NCBI GenBank assembly: GCA_022457155.1
Contig: JAJGOT010000057.1
Span: forward strand, 371,501 to 435,500
Reading direction: 5' to 3'
DNA: 64,000 bases
From: Cladopsammia gracilis
Taxonomy: Eukaryota; Cnidaria; Anthozoa; Scleractinia; Dendrophylliidae
Both the position numbers and the translations under genes were made by a program. The notes beneath the pieces were generated by a model that worked only from the letters and a program-made list of their open reading frames with translations, searched no databases and was not told the DNA's origin. Of the stretch, positions 10,322 through 22,300 are shown one piece after another; positions within the stretch are counted from its first letter, which is position 1; the number at the start of each line of letters is the position of its first letter.

Positions 10322-13300
10322 GTAAGTATTAGGTTTCATAAAACAAAGCCTCTGGCTTTAATTTTAGCGCTTCACTTCAAGCTACTACCTTATTACATGA
10401 AATTTTGGCGACACTTAAATTTAGCGAAATTAGCGATTTTTATAAAAATCGCTAAATTAAAATGCACCAAAATTAAGTGTCGCTAAATTTAAATCGTCGC
10501 TAAATTAAAGTGAGTGCAATATGAAATTCCGCCATCTGGTCAGTTTCACACAATCATGCTGTTTGATGGTCGATTATGACGTTTATCAGATGTCTCGTGC
10601 ACAGTAAAAGGAACACTGACTGTGTGAAAATGTAAATATGAGTGCATGAGGACAGCGTTAAGGTATGACATTACAGTTGCAGTTTCGTTTGTTTCGTTAA
10701 AGTGATTTAAATGAAGCTATTAACATCTATGATTTTATCACATAAATGTTCTGTGATCGTTGTAAAAGTTTTGAATACAGTCGCCAAAGTTTCAGTTCCT
10801 GAAATCGCGAAAATTAAGTGGTTTATGTTCTAAAATTTACGAAAAATCGCTAAATTAAAGTGTCGCTAAATATGGATTTTTCAAAATCGCTAAATTAACG
10901 TGTCGCCAAAATTTCACGTAATAAGGTAACTAAAGGTTTATAACAGAAAATGCTCTCGTTACACCAATTGATTGAGGATTCTGGTTGGTAATAATGGAAT
11001 CGAATCGCGCTGCTTTTCACATTCAATTCAGATTTTGATATTCTTGTTTTGTACTCTAACGTCATATAAAAATTCAGCAGCATAAAAAACAGATTTTGAT
11101 TCCAAAATGTATATGCAATTGTAGAGAGTTTAAAACTACACACCTGGGCCAAAGTTTGTTGCGCAAGAGCATTTCGTTGAAGAATTATAGGTGAACAAAC
11201 ATTGGACGTATGGAGAGGCCATTTTGGGTCTTTCTGCGTGTACCGGTACTCATTGGTCTTCTATTGTTTGTGAGGCATTGTATTTTTGGTCTTGTTTTGC
11301 ATTTGTATACACCAATATCACGCTAGCATGGCATGAAAATGTATTTAATTTAATGGGAAAAGAGTCCAGTATCAAAATCAGCACATCGATATTAGTAAAA
11401 CTGTAAAGTTTTGTAAAGATTACTCGTATACTGACGGGCATACGAGCTTTTGAAACTTAGTACTCTGGCCTAATTTTTACAAAGAAATGTATGGGAAAAA
11501 CACGAAAACGAGGCTGGACGGGCAATGCCCGTCCACCATACATTTCTTTGTAAAAATGCGGCTCAGTTTCAAAATTTCATATCTTCGTCAGTTTTCTAGC
11601 AATCTCTACAAAACTTTGTAGTTTTACTAATATCGATATGCTGAATTTGATGCTGGGCTCTTTTTCCCAATAAACCAAGTATATTTTTGTGCCATACTAG
11701 CGTGATATTGGTCTATTATTGTCGTTCTTTGTTCCTTTTCTTTTACGTCATCTTATTCCGGTACACAGAAGGAACCGCCATCTTGGTGTACCACCTCAGT
11801 ACACCAACATGGCGCGGCAAAAACTCAATTACACCAAAAATCATATCACAATAGACTGGACTCATAAGTTAAATTAAATCGGCTTATAAGCCTCCATATA
11901 CCGCCTCCTGGTTAGCTCAGTTGATAGAGCGCCAGTCTGCAGAGCGGCAGGTCGCGGTGTCGAATCCGGTCGGGACAACACTCAGCATGGGGTCTTAAAA
12001 CAACTGAGGGCGAAGATGCTGCCTTTGCTATGACATCTGCAAATAGTTAGACCTTCACGCGGCTCGGATGACCATATAGAAATGGCGGTCCTGTCTCCGA
12101 TGGGGACGTAAAAGAACCACTGAGGACGTAGCAAAACTCTGGCTGTGACCACCCTCAGTGCCACACATTGTTCATGGGTGGTGTGGGGAGATGAAATCAA
12201 CAGTGGACCGATAGCGGCTGCCTGTGGCGCCTTCATAAGCTGACGTCCGATCTCATTCTCATGTGTGCAAAACGCCTTGGTACATGTGATATGTGCGCTA
12301 TCATGTAAAAGTCTCTTCCTTTCCTTCCTTTTACAATGCAAAAATAGCTTTCAACTGGTTTATAATTATTAAATCAGTGTTTATTTTCACGGCTTATCTG
12401 AAATAGCGTGACAAATAGCCTGTTGCAGGCGTTCAGATAGTGTAGACTACGAGCAGTCCCTCCTTCCTAGCTTAGTCCGTCGAGCGAGAAACGAAAAAAA
12501 CATTGGCGAGCAGAAAATGTCCGCGCGAAAACTGGGGGGTCTCGACCCCGGTTTTTGCGCGGCCATTTTCCGCTCGCCAATGTTTTGTGTATTATTTTTT
12601 TCATTCCTTGCTCGACGGACTAAGCTGGAAAAGAGGGACAGCTCGTAGTCTAAGATAGTGGGGAGCGAAGGAAAGGCGGGGCGCGAAGGATTGCGAGTGC
12701 TGACAGAGTGGGACAGTCGTAAAAGAGAGCGAAGCGAGGGAACGGCTGTTTAATAACATTTTTATAACAGATTCATTCCGCCCATGCCTTAGCTGTCAGA
12801 GGTTTTTCTTGCGCTCTCATCTATCTAATATCACACGCTTCTTTTCATGAACTTTGTGTTTTTTTAAGTTGTCAATCAATATCGCGGTAAAAATTAATAT
12901 TTCTGGAGGAAATTGAAATTTGCATACAAGTGTTTGTGCCATTTTTTTTTTCTTGCTGCAACTGCTACAACCCAAAACTTCTTTCAAACTTCCCATTACC
13001 AAATACAAGTCTTCCGTATTGAATTAGACAGCCAGCAGTCCCGTTCTGGAGAATGGCCGGGGAGTCGCGCGAAAGACAAAAACAAACTCGGCGAGTCTCG
13101 TCTGCGATCAGGCTTTAATATTTGGTTTTCGCACAAGTTCAATATATTAAAGAAACTCACACGAAACCCAAATAACAGAGCTATATATTTACAGGATAAC
13201 TCACAAGCTAGACCAACAAGACGTGGGAGAACTATTTTCGCTCGCTCCCGCTTTTTAATGAAAATTAGCTCGCCCGGCCGCAGGCGCTCAACAATCTACC

Positions 13301-16300
13301 AGCTAACAACGAGTTTCAAAGTCTGCATGAGTCGATGAAAGGTATTTCGCCTCCGCCAAGCGCCGCGCCGGCCACATCGCATTTTTCATAAACTTCGAAA
13401 ATCCTTGAGTAGGGTCTGGATGGAGTTTACTGTCAACTGACAAATGGCTAAAATTTTAAGTGACAACTGACAAATAAGCTAAAATTTAACTAACAACTGA
13501 CATTTATACTCGATTTTACTGACGCCTGATAAAAGGCTTAAGACCATGATATTATTTTTATAAAACAAGAGGCTACTATTGTAGCCTACACTCATGCGCT
13601 TGCGTAAGAAAGTTTTACGGTTTATTTTAAACGGGTCACGCACCCCTCCCCCGTCAACGAATTTTGCATGATCACACAAGACATGTTGATTGAAGCTACC
13701 AATTTTTCTGTACTCGCTTGGAATATTTAATTTGTTGATTCCTTATCAAGCCCACACTAGTCTGATACTTCCCAGACCGTGAATTATTTCTATTTCATTG
13801 GGTTATTCCAGAAAGAATCCACCCCCCCCCCCCCCCCAACCGTCGGACAGCAAGACTGTTTGACCCCTCCCCCTCCGCCCGGATTTCCTGGCCCGCTAGA
13901 CTCCCCCCCTCCCTCCCACCTGTATTTCCAAGCCCCAGAGACCCCTCCTCCTGCCCAGACTTCCAATAAATTTTTGGAAGTTCTAAATTTATCTGAGATA
14001 ATGAAAAAAAAAATACATGTAATCGGATTCAGGAGATTCTGCTTTTATAATGTCAAAACTGTGAAACATTTTAATAAAAATATTGCGTGACGCATCATGA
14101 CCCCCCTGTTTGATTTCATATATGCAAATTTCGTGTGAAATGTAATTCGATTCATGATCATGAGTCCAAAATATTTGTTCTAAAGGTCAACACGTTTCAA
14201 TGAAACTCATATTTCCTTGAATGAAAATGTCTTTCCCTTGAATAAAAGAGTTAAACGCTTATCAGAATTCAGTGATTTTCTGCTTCCGGAAGGCTTGGCG
14301 ATTTATTTATCCTAACTGCAGCGCGGGCGAATTCATCACAAAATAATAATTAAATTCTGCAACCTGCTTTATTTCATATGCTGCCCGATTTAGGGACGAA
14401 AATTCTAGACCTTTTCCACGTAACACTGTTACACGTGTTACACGGCGAATGGACCAAAGTTGTGCGGTAGCGACAAGATGGCCAGCAAACAAGCTGTAAC
14501 ACCCTGTAACACCGTGTAACACTTGTAACACCGTGTAACACCTTGTTACAGAATGTTGCAGAGTGTTATAGGGTGTTACACAGTGTTAAACTGTGTTAAA
14601 GGGTGTTACACGGTGTTACACGGTTTTACAGGGTGTTACACAGTGTTACACAGTGTTACACGGTGTTACAGGGTGTTACACAGTTTTACACGGTGTTACA
14701 CGGTGTAACACAGTGTAACACGGTGTTACACGGTGTTACACGAACACCGTGTACCACAAACACCGTGTAACACCCTGTAACACTGTGTAACACTGTGTGA
14801 CACCCTATAACATTCTTTAACAAGGTGTTACACGGTGTTACACGGTGTTACAGGGTGTTACACGGTGTTACAGGGTGTTACACAGTGTTACATGGTGTTA
14901 CAGGCTGTTACACAGTGTTACATGGTGTTACAGTGTTACACGGTGTTACACAGTGTTACACGATGTTACACAGTGTTACAGGGTGTTACACGGTGTTATA
15001 CGGTGTTACACAGTGTTACACGATGTTACACAGTGTTACATGGTGTTACAGTGTTACACGGTGTTACACAGTGGTACACGATGTTACACAGTGTTACACG
15101 GTGTTACACAGTGTTACAGGGTGTTACACGGTGTTACAGGGTGTTACACGGTGTTACACAGTATTACACAGTGTTACACGGTGTTGCACAGTGTTACACG
15201 GTGTTACACGGTGTTACACAGTGCTACACAGTGTTACACGGTGTTACACAGTGTTACAGGGTGTTACGAAGTGTTACTAGTGTTACAGTGTTACATGTTA
15301 CTTTAACATGCGAGGCTTATCAGATAGCAAATTCGTTCGATTCCTTTTAATAATATATGCCCGATATTTCGGTTAGACAAAACTAACCTTCATCGGGGGC
15401 TAGTAGTTTACGAGCAGTCTTTCTTTCCCAGCTTAGTCCGTCGAGCGAGAAACGCGCGCGGCCATTATCCGTTCGCTAATATTTTTTTGTTTCTCGCTCG
15501 ACGGACTAAGCTGGGAAAGAGAGACTGCTCGTAGTCTAGGGGCTAGGAAAGCTAAGTGAAGATGGAAACAAACGGTTACAATATTTAAAAAGGGCTAAGA
15601 TAAAATGCTGACACACGATAGGCTAATAAACAAGTAACGGTTGAAAACTAGAAACGGCTAGTACTGAAAATAACAATAAATATGTGGAAGATTAAATTTC
15701 GTCGCGTCTGTTCATTCCATTAGGTTCAAGTGTATTTGGCTATGGTGATTAAATATGATTCTCTCGCTTTACGGATCATGTCTCTTTTAGAACTAATGAG
15801 TTCTAATGGGATGATTTGGAGGGCGGTAATGGAGTGTCCTGTGAGAGCAAAATGATCTGACTCGGCAGTAGGTTGATCCTGATGTTCTTTCTTCAAGGCT
15901 TTCTCAACTGCACGTATGTGTTCCCCAAATCGGTCGCTCACTTGTCGTTTTGTCTCACCGATGTATTGTGTATGGCATTTGGCGCATTGGATCATATAGA
16001 TGACGCCCCTGTATGTAGTGGATGTGCAGCAGATGCGATGTATTGTGATGATGTGTATTTGTCGTTTTTCACCTGTAGAGAACAAGGTGTAAAACGTGGT
16101 TCCTTCTTTGATAAAAGGACATGTTTTACACCGATTTCTGTTACAACGGAAAATTCCATGTGTTTGAGGGGGTGGTCTGCGATGTACAGCTCTGACAAGA
16201 ATGTCACGCAAGTTCTTGGATCAGAGGTAGGAAATCAAAGGAGGGAAAGGGAATGCTTCTTTGCATCGTTTAGAAGAATGAAGGATGTTGAGATTTCTTT

Positions 16301-19300
16301 GAATCACTTTAGGTATGTTAGGGAGGGCTGGATTGAATGTTACTACAAATGGTATCCTGTTTGTTACTTTCGTGTCAGTTGATGTTTCCAGGGCTGTACT
16401 ACGTGGGATAGAATTTACTTTCTGGATTTGTTCTTTTACAAAGTGATAATTATGCCCTCTCTTGACCAAATGTCTTGTAAGAGCTTTTGTTCTTTTGCTG
16501 AAAAGGGAGTCTGTTGAGCAGATTCTGCGTAGTCGAAGAGCCATGCTGTATGAGATAGACTGCTTGGTGTGGGAGGGGTGGCAGGACGATTTTAGGAGGT
16601 ACTGGTTCTTGTCTATAGGTTTGACGTAAAGATCAGTTTCTAATATCCCATTGATAAGGAGAACGCGAACATCTAAGAAGGGGATTTCAGTGTCTGTGAA
16701 GGAGCTGGTAAACTTGATTGTAGGATGCAAGCTATTTAAATATTTGATGAAATCATGAAGTTTCTCTTCGCCGTGGGTCCAGAGAAGGAATATGTCATCA
16801 ATGTAACGCCACCAAATAAGGGGGGAGTTTGGAGCAGATGTTAGGGCTTTTTGTTCGAATTTACCCATGAAAAGATTGGCGTAAGATGGAGCCATTTTTG
16901 TACCCATTTCTGTGCCGTTAATTTGCCTGTAGTACTGATCGTTGAAAGTAAATGTGTTATTTGTGAGAATCATGGGAATAAGATCGCAAATTCTTGTAGC
17001 CTTGACTGTTTGGTTAAGACGTTGGTCCAGGAAATCACTACAGGCTTGGATTCCGTCTTTGTGTGGTATGTTGGTATATAGGGAGGACACGTCCAGAGTT
17101 AGGAGTAGAACCCCATCAGGAAGTTGACTGATGTCTGCTCCAAACTCCTGATCCCTTATTTGGTGGCGTTACATTGCTGACATATTCCTTCTCTGGATCC
17201 ACGGCGAAGAGAAACTTCATGATTTCATCGAATATTTAAATAGCTTGCATCCTACAATCACGTTACCAGCTCCTTCACAGACACTGAAATCCCCTTCTTA
17301 GATGTTCGCGTTCTCCTTATCAATGGGAAATTAGAAACGGATCTTTACGTCAAACCTACAGACAAGCACCAGTACCTCCTAAAATCGTCCTGTCACCCCT
17401 CCCACACCAAGCAATCTATCCCATATAGCATGGCTCTTCGACTACGCAGAATCTGCTCAACAGACGCCCTTTACAGCAACAGAACAAAAGCCCTTACAAG
17501 ACATTTGGTCAAGAGGGTGAAGAGATGGCATAATTATCACTTTGTAGAAGAACAAATCCAGAAAGTAAATTCTAGACCGATTTGCGGAACACAGACGTGC
17601 AGTTGAGAAAGCCTTGAAGAAAGAACATCAGGATCAACCTACTGCCGTCTCAGATCACTTTGCCCTCACCGGACACTCCATTACCGACCTACAAATCATC
17701 CCATTAGAACTCATTAATTCTAAAAGAGACATGATCCGTAAAGCGAGAGAATCATATTTAATCACTATAGCCAATAGAGCTGAACCTAAAGGCATGAACA
17801 GACGCGACGAAATTTAATCTTCCACGTATTTATTGTTATTTTCATTACTAGCCGTTTCTAGTTTTTAACCGTTACATGTTTATTAGCCTATCGTGTGTCA
17901 GCATTTTATCTTAGCCCTTTTTAAATATTGTAACCGTTTGTTTCCATCTTCACTTAGCTTTCCTAGCCCCCGATGAAGGTTAGTTTTGTCTAACTTTCTT
18001 GTAGGTCGTGTAACACTATAACATCGTGTAACACTGTGTAACACTCTGTAACACTGTGTAACACCGTCTAACACTGTGTAACACCGTGTAACACTGTGTA
18101 ACATCGTGTAACACCCTGTAACACTGTGTAACACCCTGTAATACTGTGTAACATCGTGTAACACAGTGTAACACCGTGTAACACCCTGTAACACTGTGTA
18201 ACACTGTGTAACACTGTGTAACATCGTGTAAAACTGTGTAACACCGTGTAACACCCTGTAACACTGTGTAACACCGTGCAACACTGTGCAACACCCTGTA
18301 ACACTGTGTAACACCGCGTAACATCGTGTAACACACTGTGTAACATCGTGTAACACTGTGTAACACTGTGTAACACTGTGCAACACTGTGTACCACTGTG
18401 TAACACCGTGTAACACCCTGTAACACTGTGTAACACCGTGTAACACCCTGTAATACTGTGTAACATCGTGTAACACTGTGTAACACTGTGTAACACCGTG
18501 TAACACCGTGTAGCACCCTGTAACACAGTGTAACACCGTGTAACACACTGTGTAACATCGTGTAACACTGTGTAACACTGTGTAACATCGTGTAACACCA
18601 TGTAACACTGTGTAACACCGTGTAATACCCTGTAACACCGTGTAACACTCTGTAACACTCTGTAACACTGTGTGCCACTGTGTAACACCGTGTAACACCC
18701 TGTAACACTGTGTAACACCGTGTAACACCGTGTAACACCCTGTAACACTGTAACACCGTGTAACACCCTGTAATACAGTGTAACATCGTGTAACACTGTG
18801 TAACACCGTGTAACACCGTGTAACACTGTAACATCGTGTAACACCCTGTAACACAGTGTAACACCGTGTAACACACTGTGTAACACTCTGTAACACTGTG
18901 TAACACTCTGTAACACTGTGTAACACCGTGTAACACTGTGTAACATCGTGTAACACTGTGTAACACTGTGTAACACTGTGTAACACCGTGTAACACCCTG
19001 TAACACTGTGTAACACTGTGTAACATCGTGTAACAGTGTAACACCGTGTAACACCCTGTAACACTGTGTAACATCGTGTAACACTGTGTAACATCGTGTA
19101 ACACTGTGTAACACCGTGTAACACCCTGTAACACTGTGTAATACCGTGTGACACTGTGTAACACCCAGTAACACTATGTAAGACCGCGTAACACTCTGTA
19201 ACACCGTATTACACGTGTGTAACACCGTATTGCACGTCTGTAACACCGTATTACACGTGTGTAACACGGTGTATTATAAACACTCTTACACGCTGTAACA

Positions 19301-22300
19301 CACAGTAACATGTTCTAGGGCAAATTGCATCGTGAATCGTATGACATATGTGCGCTTGTATGTGTTTCATTTGTAGCCACGGAACGCACATTCCGGCGCA
19401 CCCTCACCCACACAACCACTTTCTATTACGGGCAGCAGACTGTTTTTGTTTTGTGTAACACGTAACACTGTTACACGAAAAGTCCTCAAAATTTTGGTCC
19501 CTAAATCGTGCATGGACTTTATTTATATCTAGTGTTTTCTAAAATTTCCGACTTTTCCTGTGTATATAGAATGCCATTCTTATCTGTAAAGATGATTCGC
19601 ATAATGTTTTCGCGAATCAAAAAATCTTGAAAGCAAACTTTATTTTAGAAAGCGCCATCTAACTTATTAATTTCAGTTACTAGTTTAATCGCAATTTGCC
19701 TTTAATCGCAAGTTTAATCGCAATTTGCCTTTACACAGGAAAAAAGACAACGAATTCTCTCAGTTGAACGTTTTATCCAAATATCTATTAGTTTAGTCTC
19801 AAGAGCAAAATGCGTTAAATTATCGCATCGAGGAAGCCGTGTCAGCAACGCAAGCAAATTTTAGGACATGTCGAAGAACAAACAGTCTATGAAATGTTTC
19901 TTACAAAGTAAATGGACATTCAAAAATGTTATTTTCTTTACTGTAGTTTTCCAGGAATGCTTGAAAATTCTTAGTAAAGTCTGCTGCTTCGCGCTTCCAG
20001 ATGTCCCGCTTTGTTATAAATCACAGGAAGATTCCATCGCTTTCAGCTCTCTAACCGCCACTTCAGAGGCATACAAATCGTCTTAAGGACTTTTTCTTTC
20101 CATTTCTATGTCTTAAAAGGCGTGTTTACATTTTGGTAATGGAAAATGAACGTCTGAAAAATTGAAGTGTAGAGTACAGAAGGAGCCATATTTGTTTGAA
20201 ATCTGAATCTTCTCCGAGTGACAAACCGGTTCTCTCTAGTCCCCCCTAAAATCCATACATGCGCTCAGTAGACGGATTCTGATTGGTTTTGTATCACCCA
20301 TAAATGTAATAACAACCATAAATGTAATACTCACCATAAATGTAATAAAAATCAACCATAAATGTAATACCAACCATAAATGTAATAAGAATCAACCATA
20401 AATGTAGTAAACGACTAACCATAAATGTAATACATTTTTAACCATAAATGTAATAATCTGACTCACCATAAATGTAACACATTTTAACCACAAATGTAAT
20501 AACCTGGATACCAAAAAACAATACGATTTTTAAAGGCCGTTTATAAGGTTGGTGTACACGCAAATTCAAAAGAATAGCTTCTAAGTATAGGAAAAGATTG
20601 CCGAGAGTAAGCATTAACAAGGACACATGTCTTGGTTAGCTAAGTATGAGGAAATTGTAAAGGACTATGGGAAAAGTAGTGGACTTGTGTTAGCATTAAA
20701 AGAGAACATAAAGAGCAAAAACTGGATAAACGCTTGGATCAATCTCCTGTTTGCTGGAGTAGGTACATGGGTATACGTGAAAGAGAGGGAAGAAAAACTG
20801 ACAGATGGCAGCTATCACATAACTGACTATCTTTGTGCAAAGTTACTACCTGAGTATTGTGTGTGTTCGGTGTTGTTATTACTGGGTTTTCAAGTCTTGT
20901 TGAAGTTGGGTGCAATAATGTTGTTGGTTACGAACATTTCATATCGTTTCATAAACTTCCAGGAAACTGCGTTATCGTTGTGTTGTTATATATACTTAAC
21001 GGGTAAGTCAAGTCCTTATGGTCAGAACTTTTGCAAACAGCCAGAAGTCCACTTTTAAAAATGGACAGACGGAGTTGAGTCAACCATTATTAATTCAGTT
21101 TTGTTGGCTTTTGCCATTAAACTGTTCAAAATATAAATTGTCGGAATTTTTACGACTACATAAATTATGTAACTTTAGGAGAAACAGAAAAGAAATAAAA
21201 CACAACTCGGACACATAGTTTTTTTTAACAAGGGATGTCAGGTCACCTGATATCCAAATATTGAGGGGTATGATTTTTGACAAATGTCAATATTTCAATG
21301 TTTCTCTCCCTTATCATTGAGTTCCCGTTTAAAGCACTGAGGTTGTGAGTATCACGGTCTTCCTTCGTAAGTTTCAAACCTTAAGTATCATCTTGACGCG
21401 GCATGTTTCATTTCAAAGTGCTGAAACGAAGTCAACAAAAATTGAAATTTCGTAAATTGCACCTTCTGTAAACGGTTCGTTGCTATGTACATATCTTCAA
21501 ACCTGCTAGGTTGTTGAGAGTGGAAAGCTTTGCTTGCTGAGAAGAAACTCCTAAAGCGGCATTTGTTCTATTGTTGAAAACTACACAAAAAGCATTCTCA
21601 TTTACGTTTATCTGAGGCTTTCCAGAAGTGACACTCAGACGTGCCATACACTACCAAAAATATGTTAAGTGACCATGAAGTTGTTAAGCAGATTTTCATA
21701 CATGTAATTGACTGCAGTTGGTATTGGCAGTTGGAAGCTCGCTACATAATGATTCAAATGCGGTTGACTTTTCGTTACAACGGGGGGCCTCCATTTCAAG
21801 ACATCAAGTAACCACTTAAAGCAGTTTCAAACTCTATTTGATAGTAATAGCCAGTTTATTACATTTATGGTTAAAATGTATTACATTTATGGTGAGTCAG
21901 ATTATTACATTTATGGTTAAAAATGTATTACATTTATGGTTAGTCATTTATTACATTTATGGTTGATTCTTATTACATTTATGGTTGGTATTACATTTAT
22001 GGTTGATTTTTATTACATTTATGGTGAGTATTACATTTATGGTTGTTATTACATTTATGGGTGATACAGGTTTAACCTTCCTGAAGCCTTTTATAACAAT
22101 AGGGGACAAAAATAATTTTCTAGGGGAGGCAGGGGCGAGTTCGCGTACACTAAAATATGCGTGCATAAATTTGCATGCAAAATCGTGACACAAAGAAAAA
22201 CCGAGCCCATTTTTTAACCTCATGCCGCTATGCGCATGAGTTAATTAGTAAATAACCTTTTCGGGTAATATTTATGCGTTTTTAAACGTTTATTATACCA

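Larger units (their letters stand above)
15300..17137 (-). pseudogene. Penelope-like retroelement, 5'-truncated, one in-frame stop
   Basis: The minus strand from 17137 encodes a Penelope reverse transcriptase from its LDVSSLYTNIPHKDG motif on, through GTEMGTKMAPSYANLFMGKF, the catalytic YIDDIFLLW and FTDTEIPFLDV, to PFPPLISYL. A TGA at 16221-16223 then interrupts. The same frame continues as SKNLRDILVRAVH, a CxxNRCKTCPF zinc-binding motif, and the GIY-YIG endonuclease (GVIYMIQCAKCHTQYIGETK) to a stop at 15726. One CGA-to-TGA change would account for the break. The N-terminal RT third is missing. The 3' untranslated part holds a hAT-like MITE and ends in the satellite arm. Confidence 0.9.
14386..19508. 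mobile_element. 5.1-kb fold-back-like element with satellite arms
   Basis: The outer ends are an imperfect inverted repeat: CGATTTAGGGACGAAAATTC at 14386 against an inverse ending TTTTGGTCCCTAAATCG at 19508. Just inside, CGTAACACTGTTACACGTGT recurs inverted near 19455-19475. The arms are 10-bp satellite arrays in opposite orientation (14494-15299 and 18008-19272). The centre holds two inverted Penelope fragments. The architecture resembles Drosophila FB or sea-urchin TU elements. No clear target-site duplication was found and no transposase is present. Confidence 0.6.
20290..22068. mobile_element. 1.78-kb Ginger-like element with arrayed subterminal motifs
   Basis: Ends TGTATCACCCATAAATG and its inverse (ending GGGTGATACA), flanked by a 5-bp direct repeat GGTTT (20285-20289 and 22069-22073). 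Terminal inverted repeats of about 200 bp consist of CCATAAATGTAATA motifs at irregular spacing, in the same order on both sides. TGT...ACA ends with a 4-5 bp duplication fit Ginger, whose transposase is an integrase; no integrase is present, so assignment is tentative. One open frame of 143 codons lies inside. Confidence 0.7.

Noticed and set aside
11909..11980. Possible tRNA gene (GCA-like anticodon loop)
   Set aside because: Acceptor stem does not pair, box B is degenerate, and a SINE body follows directly.
13779..14090. Proline-rich ORF
   Set aside because: Translation of poly-C and CCT-rich low-complexity DNA.
14825..15350. Overlapping frames of 151-171 codons encoding CYTVLHGVTQ-type repeats
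   Set aside because: All three frames are open because a 10-bp unit repeats every 30 bp; they lie in satellite DNA with no start context.
17898..19267. Minus-strand frames of 382-418 codons
   Set aside because: Translations of the right satellite array plus Penelope tail; no gene features.
20295..20505. CRISPR-like repeats with spacers (CATAAATGTAATA)
   Set aside because: Spacers are only 3-15 bp and the whole array is mirrored at the other end of a transposon.
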